The notes under the pieces are model-generated. The model had not been told where the DNA came from, ran no database searches, and was given only the letters and a program-made list of their open reading frames with translations. From NCBI RefSeq assembly GCF_010669285.1, contig NZ_CP048711.1, positions 1,550,001 through 1,614,000 on the forward strand: a stretch of 64,000 bases of DNA, in the 5' to 3' direction. Each line of letters opens with the position of its first letter. Position 1 is the first letter of the stretch. Below are positions 26,491 to 36,075 of this stretch, in pieces. Both the position numbers and the translations under genes were made by a program. This DNA comes from Kineobactrum salinum. GTDB lineage: Bacteria > Pseudomonadota > Gammaproteobacteria > Pseudomonadales > Halieaceae.

Positions 26491-27195
26491 ATGGTACACG
26501 CGCTTGGTGCCGTGCCGATTAGAGTGTTGATTGTCGAAGACAACCGCGACATTTGCGAGAACATTGCCGCGTATCTTGAAAAGCATAGCTATGTTATGGA
26601 TTTTGCCTATGACGGTATAAACGCGATGCACCTGGCGTTGACGAATCCGTTCGACGTTATTGTCCTGGACCTGATGCTTCCGGGGATGGATGGCCTAAGT
26701 TTCTGCCAAAAGCTGCGAGCTGATGCCAAAGTAGAAACGCCCGTGCTTATGCTAACGGCGAGAGACACGCTTGATGATAAACTTAAGGGGTTCAAGGCGG
26801 GAGCCGACGACTATTTGGTCAAGCCATTCGCATTACAAGAGCTACATGCGCGACTGCAGGCGCTGTACAAACGTAGTCACGGAAAAACCGACAATCTGTT
26901 AACTGTGGGTGATCTGACCATGAACAGGTCCACGCTGCAAGTGCATCGCGCGGGACGGCGCGTCGATCTTACCCCTGCTGGCATGAGACTACTTCAACGA
27001 TTGATGGAAGAGGCGCCGTCTGTTGTGGCTCGCGATGATCTTGAAACTTTGTTGTGGGCTGACGAACGCCCCGATGGTGATGCGCTTCGCTCGCACTTGT
27101 ACAAGCTGCGACAGGCTATCGATAGGCCGTTTGATAGCCCGCTAATTCATACGGTGCATCGCATCGGGTACCGAATTGCAGAGGATACTCAGTAA
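26491..27195 (+). CDS. OmpR/PhoB-family response regulator
   Basis: A receiver domain (VLIVEDNRDICENIAAYL, phospho-acceptor in VLDLMLPGMDG, then VLMLTARD and DDYLVKPF) followed by a winged-helix output domain (VDLTPAGMRLLQRLMEEAPSVVARDDLETLLW ... LIHTVHRIGYRIAED). The ATG at 26491 has a strong AAGGGGGAG box; a start at 26467 would add eight residues. The stop shares one base with the kinase ATG. Likely targets are the upstream receptor gene or its substrate pathway. Confidence 0.9.
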   Translation: MVHALGAVPIRVLIVEDNRDICENIAAYLEKHSYVMDFAYDGINAMHLALTNPFDVIVLDLMLPGMDGLSFCQKLRADAKVETPVLMLTARDTLDDKLKGFKAGADDYLVKPFALQELHARLQALYKRSHGKTDNLLTVGDLTMNRSTLQVHRAGRRVDLTPAGMRLLQRLMEEAPSVVARDDLETLLWADERPDGDALRSHLYKLRQAIDRPFDSPLIHTVHRIGYRIAEDTQ

Positions 27196-28448
27196 TGTAC
27201 CGGCACAGTTTGCGCAAGCGTGTCGCAATTGCGTTTGCGACGTGTGTTGCTGTACTCAGCGTGGCCTGGGGATTCGCTTTCTTCGGTGCGATCAGGTTGA
27301 GCGAAGACCGTGTGCTGGCGAACCAGCTACAGCTAGCCGCCGAAAGCTATCCGTCTCTGACGATGAACCTTCGCGGATACGATGAGGTTGGTAGCCTGCC
27401 GGAATCACTCAGGGAATGGGCACAGACAAACCCCGATGAGGGACTATACGAATTCAGTACCGAAGAGTTGCATGTCGCAGTAGTACCTGCCGCCAATGAA
27501 CAGCGGCACGCATTTGTGGTTTTCGACGTTGCCGGGATTGAGGCTTCGTCGTCAGAGGATTGGTGGTGGCTGCTTGTTATCACCGGCGTCATTGGTGCGC
27601 TCGGTGCTCTTGGTTTCGGGCTGGGAGTTGTTGTGATGCGTCGAGCTATCGCCCCTGTCGCGCAACTCGCCAAAGTGGTCGCGGACATCGACCTGGAACA
27701 TCTGTCAGCCGAAGATCATAAACGCATAGACTCCAGCCGATTCGGCGATGATGAGGTTGGCGTGCTCGCTGGGGCCATTGAGAAGACTCTTGAGCGTATC
27801 AGCGCATTTGTTGCGAGGGAGCGATACTTTACCGATTCAGCCAGTCATGAGTTGCGGACGCCGATCACGGTTATAACAGGCGCGCTTGAGCTGCTGGAAC
27901 AAAGCGATCTGTCAGCGGCCGATGTGAAGGTGGTAGATCGAGTGAGGCGTGCGACGCTCGACATGAAAACCACGATTGAAATGTTCTTGTGCCTCGCTCG
28001 CGAAACCGACGATGGGCTGTATGACGAGAAGTTTTTAGTGATGCCGCTGGTGAGCCGGGCGATTGATCAGCAGCGCTACCTGCTGAACGGCAAGTGCGTC
28101 GATGTTGAGATCGACTTCACCGATGTTGAGATCAACGATCTCGCAAAACCCAGAGTCTACGGGCATCCACAGGCTTTTTCTATCGCGGTCAATAATCTGG
28201 TGCAAAATGCGTTCGAGCACACGCTCGACGGGCAGGGACCGATCACGATTCACATCAAAGAGCATGAGCTATTGATCACCAATCAGACGAGCAGTGACGT
28301 TGACGGCCCGCACACGCCGACCGAGGCGTCATCGTCTCACGGGTATGGTCTGGGTCTGGGTATTGTCCAACGGCTGTGTGAACGCAATGGCTGGTCGTTT
28401 TCGCTGCACGTTGATGAGGCGCGTGTAGCCGCCCGTCTTTCGTGGTGA
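27195..28448 (+). CDS. Sensor histidine kinase
   Basis: 417 residues: a first membrane helix (residues ~9-32), a periplasmic sensor of about 85 residues, a second helix ([26 protein letters not shown], ~118-143), a HAMP-like linker, a HisKA box [22 protein letters not shown] with the phospho-accepting His at about 218, and an HATPase domain with N-box [12 protein letters not shown] and G-box [12 protein letters not shown]. It starts within the stop of the response regulator. The last 177 bp are repeated at 32743-32919. Confidence 0.92.
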   Translation: MYRHSLRKRVAIAFATCVAVLSVAWGFAFFGAIRLSEDRVLANQLQLAAESYPSLTMNLRGYDEVGSLPESLREWAQTNPDEGLYEFSTEELHVAVVPAANEQRHAFVVFDVAGIEASSSEDWWWLLVITGVIGALGALGFGLGVVVMRRAIAPVAQLAKVVADIDLEHLSAEDHKRIDSSRFGDDEVGVLAGAIEKTLERISAFVARERYFTDSASHELRTPITVITGALELLEQSDLSAADVKVVDRVRRATLDMKTTIEMFLCLARETDDGLYDEKFLVMPLVSRAIDQQRYLLNGKCVDVEIDFTDVEINDLAKPRVYGHPQAFSIAVNNLVQNAFEHTLDGQGPITIHIKEHELLITNQTSSDVDGPHTPTEASSSHGYGLGLGIVQRLCERNGWSFSLHVDEARVAARLSW

Positions 28449-28455
28449 CGACGGC
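28279..28455 (+). repeat. Direct repeat copy 1: 3' end of the histidine-kinase gene
   Basis: This 177-bp stretch, including the G-box and stop of the kinase gene and 7 bp beyond, recurs at 32743-32919 with about ten mismatches and no gaps. The two copies bracket a 4.3 kb segment holding htpX, a PRC-barrel-like gene and the Fic gene. Confidence 0.9.
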
Positions 28456-28534
28456 AGACCACCTACCCGGTTCCGGTTCTTCTGAAAGTGACTCAAGACG
28501 GGCCTCAATGGCCACTGGCGCCATCGCTGAATGG

Positions 28535-29409
28535 TCACATCCCGGTCGAGCGCTCCAGAGCAACGATGCGTTCCTGTAGCGGTGGGTGGCTGGCGAAAAG
28601 CCGCGCCAGCCCTGACCCAGGCGGCCGCTGATGCCGAACGCAGCCAGCTCCTTGGGCATGTCACTCTCGCCATAGCTTTTCTGTAGCGACTTAAGGGCGA
28701 GCACCATCTTGCGGCGATCGGCAAGCCGGGCACCGCCGACGTCAGCACGGAACTCACGATAGCGCGAGAACCAGGCGACAATGATGCTGGCGATCAGGCC
28801 GAATATAATCTCCAGCACGATTACCACTCCGAAATAGGCAAACCCGCTACCGCGCTCACCCCGTATCAGTAAGCGTGCCACCACATGGGCGAAGAAGATG
28901 ACGAAGGTATTGAGAACGCCCTGGATCAGGCCGAGTGTGACCATGTCGCCGTTGGCAACGTGGCTGACCTCATGGCCGAGCACTGCCTCCACGCCATCGC
29001 GATCCATGTTCTGCAGCAGGCCGCTGCTGACGGCGACCAGGGCATTGTCCCTGCTCATGCCGGTGGCAAAGGCATTCATCACCGGGGATTCGTAAACGCC
29101 GACCTCGGGCATGCCGATGCCGGCCTGGCGCGCCTGACGCTGCACGGTCTGGACCAGCCACTGCTCATCTGCGCTGCGCGGCTGATCAATGACACGTACC
29201 CGCATCATGGTCTTGGCCATCCACTTGGAGACGGCCAGAGAAATGAAGGAGCCGCCCATGCCGAAAATCGCGGCCAACACCAGCAGGCCAGTATAGTCGC
29301 CGTAACCCCGCTCCACCAACCAGCGGTCGATACCGAATATCTGGATAAAGGCGGTCAGCACCAACAGGATGGCGAGGTTGGTGCCCAAGAATAGCAGGAT
29401 GCGTTTCAT
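28535..29409 (-). pseudogene. htpX: HtpX membrane zinc metalloprotease, one-base frameshift near the 3' end
   Basis: The ATG at 29409 opens [23 protein letters not shown], typical HtpX, with the zinc motif [14 protein letters not shown], a third-ligand region [13 protein letters not shown] and four membrane helices. The frame fails after [10 protein letters not shown]: in the next frame the expected ending [19 protein letters not shown] follows and stops at 28535. Adding one base to the CCC run at 28610-28612 restores a 291-residue protein, the normal family length. HtpX degrades damaged inner-membrane proteins. As the missing base is in a homopolymer, the gene may be intact in the cell. Confidence 0.88.
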
Positions 29410-29549
29410 CGCTTTTTGACTCCGAGCTTGGTTGTGCAATCAGTGAGATTAGGGCGGACAGGAAAAGTTTCAAGACGAATGGTCAAAATGCAGAGGAGCT
29501 CACGGAAAATTCAGAACGGACAACGGAGGAAGACGAAAAGCTGGCCGAT

Positions 29550-29783
29550 TTGCTCGAAGGTGTCCGAACACAGCTGGAAGTAGCTGACTTTCTGGGCTAC
29601 GGCGACAAAAGGGAATACAAAGAGCTCTACAGACAACTGAAATCAATCGAGCAGAAGACCGCACATGGTAAAAGCGGCAAGGGATGGTTTGACAAGATCA
29701 CGCAGCAATTGGCCGATGAATTGGCGAGCATTCTTAAGCAGAAACGGGAACTCTCGAACGAAAAGCGAAGCGCCTGCCGTTAG
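29550..29783 (+). CDS. Small hydrophilic protein, uncertain
   Basis: A charged 77-residue frame (EVADFLGYGDKREYKELYRQLKSIEQKT ... DKITQQLADELASILKQKRELSNEK) that stays open upstream to beyond 29448 without an ATG or GTG, so the start (TTG at 29550) is doubtful. It is predicted to be helical, with no recognised family. It lies divergent from htpX and 18 bp or more before the next gene. It may be a real small gene with an unusual start or the 3' remnant of a longer one. Confidence 0.35.
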   Translation: MLEGVRTQLEVADFLGYGDKREYKELYRQLKSIEQKTAHGKSGKGWFDKITQQLADELASILKQKRELSNEKRSACR

Positions 29784-29878
29784 GTGAATTTTGAGTCGAT
29801 TTGGGGCTTTGCCGGTTGTGGTTCGTGAAGAGCATCGCTGCTAAACTCGGCAAGGACGCAGACATTGAGAGTGCGGTC

Positions 29879-30949
29879 ATGGCGGAACCCCGAAACCTGA
29901 GTATTGGACTTGTCGCGGCCGGATTGATGGTTGCGTTCGCGGGTGTGCTGGTCATTATGGCCGCACTGGCCCTATCGCGTTGGCCTAATGAGCCAGCAGC
30001 TTCTGCCGCCAACCGAGAGCCGGAAGACCAAAATTTGATCGACTCGGATCCCTTCCGAGAAAATCTCACACGACTTATCGGCGCTGAAGTCGTGGCAAAA
30101 GACGGCCGGCCAGGCGGAGGGGGGATGCTTGAGGGTGTAATTTTTGACAATAACGGCGCGACCTCCGCCGTTATCATCTCCTATGGCGGGTTTCTTGCTA
30201 TGGGTTCGAAAGAGGTCATGGTCGACGTCAACGATGTCACGATTGATTCAGGTTACAACACTATCCGGGTGAATTTCTCACGTGACGAACTCGAGGCAAT
30301 GCCTGAGAATCAACGCCGGTATCTGCCGATGCAGGCTGCTGAGGTCCCGCCCGAGATTGCAGATCAACTCAAAGAGGCAAGTGTCGCCTTCAACGCACCT
30401 GATCGGCTCTTTCTCAACGAGGCAGCGCGCATTCAGTTCGCACTCGCCCCGGTTATGTCCCCTCTCGGACCGGAGGAGGTACTTGACCCGAATCTCTCTG
30501 GCACGATCCGAATGCGCGACGGCATCGATTACGCCCTGCGCATGCGGGCCGATCTTTCGGGCCCGGATTTCCGCATTGACCCGCAAGGGCCTCAGATACG
30601 CACCGTTCTCGACGACCGTACGACCGAGTGGAACTGGACGATCACGCCGACTCGTCCCGGCGAGAATCGCATCCTGACCTTGTCCCTACTGGCACTGCTG
30701 AAGCAGGGTGAAGAAGATTTGCCGCCGCTGACGGTTCAAACGTTTCGAGAGCAGATTCTCGTCGATGTGAGTGCTTGGGACCGTATCCGTCTGTACCTTG
30801 AGAAGGTAAACGTCATTCATGGAGTGGTGGCGGCGCTGGTAGGTACCGCTTTGGCCATTGCAGGTGGTTTAGGGTGGCGCAGGGCTGGTCATCGGCGTGG
30901 TGAAAAAGCCAATCCCTTGCTTCGAGAGCACGACGACCGGGCACCATAA
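29879..30949 (+). CDS. Membrane protein with PRC-barrel-like domain
   Basis: About 356 residues from the ATG at 29879 (a start at 29801 is possible). There is an N-terminal helix (GLVAAGLMVAFAGVLVIMAALAL), then residues ~50-125 resembling a PRC-barrel (LIGAEVVAKDGRPGGGGMLEGVIFDNNGATSAVIISYGG ... DVNDVTI), a long periplasm-like region, and a C-terminal helix (VVAALVGTALAIAGGLGW). PRC-barrel domains bind RNA or act in stress and photosynthetic complexes, but nothing identifies the role here. It lies within the segment flanked by 177-bp repeats. Confidence 0.6.
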   Translation: MAEPRNLSIGLVAAGLMVAFAGVLVIMAALALSRWPNEPAASAANREPEDQNLIDSDPFRENLTRLIGAEVVAKDGRPGGGGMLEGVIFDNNGATSAVIISYGGFLAMGSKEVMVDVNDVTIDSGYNTIRVNFSRDELEAMPENQRRYLPMQAAEVPPEIADQLKEASVAFNAPDRLFLNEAARIQFALAPVMSPLGPEEVLDPNLSGTIRMRDGIDYALRMRADLSGPDFRIDPQGPQIRTVLDDRTTEWNWTITPTRPGENRILTLSLLALLKQGEEDLPPLTVQTFREQILVDVSAWDRIRLYLEKVNVIHGVVAALVGTALAIAGGLGWRRAGHRRGEKANPLLREHDDRAP

Positions 30950-31123
30950 AGCCCGCCGCCCGCGACTTATCCGAGAAACCTCCTCCGCCCACAGTGTGCA
31001 GGGTCGAGCCCCGTCCCGGTCAGGGTGCGCCCGTCATTAAACTTCAGAGAGAACCAAGATATTCATCGTTTTTTCACGGCCTGTTATCGTTTTTCACGAC
31101 GCTACTCCTGACAATCACGATCA

Positions 31124-31195
31124 ACACAATATACGAATATTCCCTCGACACATTATACTAATCATGATACAACACAATATACTAATTATGGTACA
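31124..31195 (+). repeat. Three tandem 24-bp iterons upstream of the Fic gene
   Basis: Units begin at 31124, 31148 and 31172, each opening ACACA(A/T)TATAC(G/T)AAT. Units two and three continue as ATGATACA or ATGGTACA, while unit one is more divergent. The array ends 23 bp before the Fic ATG and overlaps the likely promoter, so it probably is the operator bound by the AbiEi-like winged helix of the Fic protein or another regulator. Confidence 0.7.
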
Positions 31196-31218
31196 AGACA
31201 AAACACGAGCAATACCCT

Positions 31219-32736
31219 ATGGCCGCCCCTTCTGAAAAACTGGCGGAGTCGCTTTCGGTCCTGAAGGACTTACAGGATCGCGGCCAGGTGGCCATACGCT
31301 CAAAGGAACTGACCCGCACCCACCGCGAGCGCCTGCTCCGCAACGGCTTCCTGAAGGAAGTCATCAAGGGATGGTACATATCCTGCCGCCCCGATGAAAA
31401 GGCCGGCGACAGCACGGCCTGGTACGCCTCTTTCTGGCCATTCTGCGGTTCTTATCTGGATTCCCGCTTTGGCGACGACTGGTGCCTGTCGCCGGAACAG
31501 TCCCTCGTCCTGCACGCAGGAAACTGGACGGTCCCGAAGCAGCTCCTCGTCAGAACGAAGAAATCCGGCAATAATTTGATCACCCTGCCCCACGGGACCT
31601 CCCTGCTCGACATCCGGGCCGATCTTCCTCCTCGCGGGGACCGGGTCAAAATCCAGGGGCTGCAAGTTTATACGCTTCCGGCGGCCCTGATCGCATGCGC
31701 GCCTGGCGTATATCGCCAGAATCCGACTAATATGCGGGCCGCGCTGTCTCTCACAGGCGACGCCTCCGACCTCCTGGCCCGGCTCCTTGATGGCGGCCAC
31801 AGCACCATTGCCGGCCGCTTGGCCGGGGCATTTCGCAATATAGGCCGGAACAATATCGCCAAAGACATCCTGCAAACCATGAAAGCGGCGGGCTATACCG
31901 TCAGGGAAAGGGATCCCTTTACTGCGCCCAGCCCGATGACCTTCACCAAAAGAGAACCGTCACCCTATGTCAGCCGTATCCGGCTGATGTGGGAAACGAT
32001 GCGCGAGCCTGTCCTGGATAATTTCCCGGAACCGCCGGGACCGCCCACAGACAAGGCCGCTTATCTCAAGCAGGTCGAGGACATCTATACGTCTGATGCC
32101 TACCATTCACTGTCAATCGAGGGTTATCAGGTCAGCCGCGCGCTGATCGAGCGCGTCAAAGCCGGCTCCTGGAATCCCGACGATGACGATCATGACCGAA
32201 ACCACCGTAACGCCCTGGCAGCCCGCGGCTACTGGCAGGCCTTCCAGGCCGTCAAAGCCAGCATAGAAAAGATACTCGGCGGCGAAAATCCCGGTCTCAC
32301 CGCCCAGAATGACCACGCCACCTGGTATAGAGAGCTCTTTGCACCCAGCGTGACCGCAGGCATCCTGAAACCGTCCGACCTCGCCGGCTACAGAAACGGC
32401 CCGGTCTATATCAGAAAGTCGATGCATGTGCCGCCAAACAAAGAGACCGTAAGAGACCTGACGCCCGCCTTCTTCGAACTTCTCGAAGAGGAAACCGCCG
32501 CCCAGGTCCGCGTCGTACTCGGGCATTTCATCTTTGTCTATATTCATCCCTATATGGACGGCAACGGCCGCATCGGCCGATTCCTGATGAACGCCATGAT
32601 GGCCTCCGGGGGCTACCCCTGGACCGTCATTCCGGTCGAAAAGCGCGATGACTACATGCGCGCCCTGGAATCCGCCAGCGTCGACCAGGACATCGCTCCA
32701 TTCACGAAGTTTCTGACGCGGTTTGTCAGCGGCTAA
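31219..32736 (+). CDS. Fic-family AMP-transferase fused to an AbiEi-like N-terminal domain
   Basis: A 505-residue protein. Residues ~5-240 resemble AbiEi antitoxins: a winged-helix start (LKDLQDRGQVAIRSKELTRTHRERLLRNGFLKEVIKGWYI) and the core CLSPEQSLVLHAGNWTVPKQL ... TLPAALIACAPGVYRQNP. Residues ~270-505 are a Fic domain with the active loop HPYMDGNGRIGRF (443-455; catalytic His443) and an N-terminal inhibitory motif SLSIEG (Ser297, Glu301, Gly302), so it is a self-inhibited class II Fic. Such enzymes modify target proteins, usually by AMPylation. Fusion of both parts suggests a one-gene regulated toxin, autoregulated via the 24-bp iterons (inference). Confidence 0.85.
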   Translation: MAAPSEKLAESLSVLKDLQDRGQVAIRSKELTRTHRERLLRNGFLKEVIKGWYISCRPDEKAGDSTAWYASFWPFCGSYLDSRFGDDWCLSPEQSLVLHAGNWTVPKQLLVRTKKSGNNLITLPHGTSLLDIRADLPPRGDRVKIQGLQVYTLPAALIACAPGVYRQNPTNMRAALSLTGDASDLLARLLDGGHSTIAGRLAGAFRNIGRNNIAKDILQTMKAAGYTVRERDPFTAPSPMTFTKREPSPYVSRIRLMWETMREPVLDNFPEPPGPPTDKAAYLKQVEDIYTSDAYHSLSIEGYQVSRALIERVKAGSWNPDDDDHDRNHRNALAARGYWQAFQAVKASIEKILGGENPGLTAQNDHATWYRELFAPSVTAGILKPSDLAGYRNGPVYIRKSMHVPPNKETVRDLTPAFFELLEEETAAQVRVVLGHFIFVYIHPYMDGNGRIGRFLMNAMMASGGYPWTVIPVEKRDDYMRALESASVDQDIAPFTKFLTRFVSG

Positions 32737-32742
32737 AGCTAT

Positions 32743-33039
32743 CCAATCAGGCCAGCAGTGACGCTGATGGGCGGCACACGCCGACCGAGGCGTCATCGTC
32801 TCATGGGTATGGTCTGGGTCTGGGTATCGTTCAACGGCTGTGTGAGCGCAATGGCTGGTCGTTTTCGCTGCACGTTGATGAGGCGCGTGTAGCCGCCCGT
32901 CTTTCGTGGTGACGACGGCGCACCGCAGGCAACCCGGAAGTTGCGGGTGATCGGATTATTCGAAGACAGCGCCGAACGGATTCTGCGTGTTGCGGCGGTG
33001 ATCTACCCCGATACCGCGGAGCGGGGAAACGCTGAGTAA
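32743..33039 (+). pseudogene. Second copy of the kinase 3' end plus an unidentified gene tail
   Basis: 32743-32919 repeats the 3' end of the sensor kinase gene ([18 protein letters not shown] preserved) without the rest of the gene. It is followed by an open tail reading RVIGLFEDSAERILRVAAV and ending at a TAA at 33037-33039, the C-terminus of an unrecognised protein. Neither has a start. The pair marks the right junction of the repeat-flanked 4.3 kb segment. Confidence 0.75.
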
Positions 33040-33078
33040 GGCATATCAACGCTGCGGAACCGCGGGCCGGAATCCGCG

Positions 33079-34969
33079 CTATTGCTCTTTGGCGAAGTCT
33101 ACCCGCACTTCGGTGGTCTGCCCGCTTGCCACACTCACGGTTTCCACGATCCGGTCCGGTGCGTCGATACCGTCCGGTCGTATGCGCAACGTATAATTGC
33201 CGACGGGAACCCGGTAGCTGGCCTGTCCCCGGTTATCGGTACGGCTCCGCGAGACCTCCTTGTCGAGCTCCGGGTCCCGCAGGTAAGTGCGGGCTTCCAG
33301 GGGCTCCCCGTCGTTCTCCACGGTGAGGTCCATGCTGCCGGAGGGGATATCCAGGCTGTGTTCGGCGACTTCCCCCGCCGTCACCACAACGCCCTCGATC
33401 ACCTGGTCCGGCGCGTCGATGCCATCCGGCCGGATTTTAACGCGGTATTCGCCGGGTGGAATCCTATAGCTGGCGTCGCCGTTTTTGTCGGTACGGCCCC
33501 GGGAGGCTTCCTCGCCGCTGTCGGCGTAGTAGACGTAGGTGCGGGCTTTCAGGGGCTCGCCATTGGTGGTGACTTGCACCGCCAGGGTCCCGGCACTGAA
33601 TTCCACGGTTTGCCGGCTTGTCTCTCCGCCGGTCACCACGATCCCCTCGACAGTCTGATCGGGAGCGTCGATACCGTCTGGTCGAACCAGAATGCGGTAT
33701 TCCCCGGGGGGATGTCGTAGTCCACCAGGCCTTCCTTGTCGACCCGACCCCGGGAGGCCTCCTCGTCGCTGTCGGCGTGGTAGACGTAGGTGCGGGCCTT
33801 CAGGGGCTCGCCATTGGCGGTGACTTGCACCACCAGGGTCCCGGCACTGAAGTCCACGGCTTGCCGGCTTGTCTCTCCGCCGGTCACCACGACCCCCTCG
33901 ACAGTCTGATCGGGGGCGTCGATACCGTCTGGTCGAACCAGAATGCGGTATTCCCCGGGGGGATGTCGTAGTCCACCAGGCCTTCCTTGTCGACCCGACC
34001 CCGGGAGGCCTCCTCGTCGCTGTCGGCGTGGTAGACGTAGGTGCGGGCCTTCAGGGGCTCGCCATTGGCGGTGATCCTCACCTCGAGTTTGCCGGCGGAG
34101 AAATCCACCTGCCTTTCCACCTCGCCCTCTTCGGGGATGGTGATCCCGGTAAGGTGTTTCTCCGGCTTGCCGGCGATGCCCCGGGCCCGTATGAGGACGT
34201 CGTAATCACCGGCGGGCAACTCAATACGCCGGGGATTGCTTTCTTCCCTGTCGCCCACGGAGGCCCGCGCCACTTCGTCGCCGCCTCCCGCCGGCTCGAT
34301 GAATACCCGCGCCGCCGCGGGCTCGCCGTTGGCGGTGACTGTCAGTTGAAGGGCCGGGCTCTCCGCCACCGCCTGTTTCAGCGCCTTGCTCAATTCGTCC
34401 GCATTGCCAGCGCTGAAATAGCGCCCGTCCGCGGCCCGGGCCATGCACTGTAATTGTTCGCTGTCCTGCTCCCCCAAATCGAAGCCCACCACGTGAAGGC
34501 GGAAGTCCACACCCGCCTCCCGGGCCTCGCGGACGGCGGCACAGGGGTCGCCGCCGCAGGATTCCAGGCCGTCGGACACCAGCACCACGCTGGCGGCGCT
34601 TTCCAGGGCGCGCAGGTGTTCCACGGCGCGGTGGACGGAGGCGGTAATGGGGGTTTTCCCCTTGGGATTGAGCGCCCGGATGCGTTCGATCAGCTCCTCC
34701 CGCTGCAGCGGGCTCAGGGGCACCAGTGTTTCGATATCGTCGCAATCGCCCTTGCGGTTGTGGCCGTAGGCAATCAATCCGGCGCGGCTGTCGGCGGGCA
34801 GTTCACCCACCAGGTCCGCCATCACGTCCCGGGCGATGGTGATTTTCGGTTCCCCCTGGACCCGGCCCCACATACTGCCCGAGGCGTCGAGGATAAACAG
34901 CAGATTCTGTTCCGCCACTGCCGTGAGAGGGGCCAGCAGCAATAAAAGGAGGACGAGCAATCGGTTCAT
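33079..34969 (-). pseudogene. Secreted VWA-domain protein with tandem beta-sandwich repeats, two frameshifts
   Basis: The start at 34969 gives a signal peptide (MNRLLVLLLLLLAPLTAVA), a von Willebrand factor A domain (LLFILDASGSMWG, the DxSxS metal site, residues ~24-36, to ~190) and then about five repeats of roughly 84 residues (TANGEPLKARTYVYHADS ... SRGRVDKEG ... IPPGEYR ... PDGIDAPDQ) resembling PEGA or carboxypeptidase-like sandwiches. The frame shifts by one base at the C4G6 runs near 33702-33711 and 33953-33962, then continues in frame from 33639 to the stop at 33079. Restoring one base at each site gives an intact protein of about 630 residues. It is probably an exported adhesion or scaffold protein. 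Confidence 0.8.
33651..34073 (-). repeat. 251-bp near-identical tandem repeats inside the VWA gene
   Basis: The sequence from CAGTCTGATCGGG at 33651 recurs from 33902 after exactly 251 bases with almost no change; similarity of the second copy ends near 34073. Other repeats in the gene have 252-bp spacing and more divergence. The 251-bp length, not a multiple of three, is what breaks the frame. Confidence 0.85.
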
Positions 34970-35212
34970 CCCGGGGCTCCCTGTTGGTTATCGGTTTTCC
35001 CCATCATACATAGGGCGGGGTCGATGGTCACTGCCCCCACCCCCGTCGACTGATCTGCGCCTGCTCACCACGGGGCAGGTCCGCGGCGTGGCGGTACCCC
35101 CGCAACAGCTCCTCTACCAGACCCAGAGCTTCCAGCGCATGCCTACATTCCTGCGCAACCTAGAACCTCGCACAGTTTGACGTGCTGCAAGCAGTACAGA
35201 CGATAACTCCGC
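34970..35212. other. Intergenic gap between the VWA gene and the Sel1/TonB gene
   Basis: A 243-bp gap without a recognisable gene. Both neighbours read on the minus strand, so the promoter of the VWA gene is expected here. No clear terminator or operator is visible. Confidence 0.5.
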
Positions 35213-36075
35213 CTATTCAACCGGGGGCTCCAGCTCAAAAGTGAACTTGTTTTGAACTCCATGCCTCTCAACTGGCACGCCCTCGTCTAACGCCGGCAAG
35301 TAGTGGAAGTTTTTCGTAGCTGCGATCGACGCTTCATCGAACAGGCCCTCCGGGACAGATTCGATCACGCGGATATTCATTGGGCGACCGTCGAAGTCAA
35401 CGCAGTATTCCACAATTACATACCCTTCAATACCAGCGCCCTGCGCCGCAGGCGGATAAGTCGGCGCGAATTTCGCCATCCCTTGACTCTCCAGGAGCCG
35501 CTGCACCTCCTCATTCGAGGGAGGGGGCTTGTGGTCTGGGCCTTAATCTGAGCAAAAACTTCCATGGCTTCCTTGCCTCCCAGTTCAGCCGACCTTGAGA
35601 GATACATGAACGCTGTTCGTTGGTCGACCTTGGTCCCATTCCCCTCCAAATACATCTGAAAGAGCGCGAAAGCCGCGTAAGGCATCCCTCGATTAGCCGC
35701 CAGAGTAAACCAGTACAATGCATCCCGATAGCTTTGTTCCACACCCTCTCCTGTGTAGTAAAGTGCGCCCAGTATGGACTGACCGTAGGGGTCCCCTAGC
35801 TCTGCTGACTGCGTACACCAAGTGAATGCCAGCTCTTGGTCCTTGGGATACCCCGGTGTGCCATAGCGGTAGCCTTCGCAACGCTTATTCACCTCTGCGA
35901 TCTCACTCGGACTCAACCCCCCAGTTTCCACGCCTTCAAAGTCGGTTTCCGTAGTCTCGGGAAACGGAAATTCCGGTATGTCCAAGTCGGGAGATAGCAC
36001 TCCTGCACCTTCTTCAATAAGCGCTGCTTGCAGTGGCTCTCCGGCTTCTGCTTCTATCATTGTTTGAAGTTCATC
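35213..36075 (-). pseudogene. 3' part of a DUF2059-Sel1-TonB protein gene, frameshifted
   Basis: Before the IS4 insertion this was continuous with 37401-37814: the reading ENIDEL|QTMIEAEAGEP crosses the junction in frame once the IS and one 9-bp duplicate are removed. The part here carries Sel1-like repeats (AFTWCTQSAELGDPYGQSILGALYYTGEGVEQSYRDALYWFTLAANRG) and then a TonB C-terminal domain (GYVIVEYCVDFDGRPMNIRVIES ... FHYLPAL). The frame is lost at a G5 run at 35523-35527; one extra base there joins TTSP to PPSNEEVQRLLESQG. The whole protein would be a periplasmic TonB-like energiser or scaffold. Confidence 0.82.
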
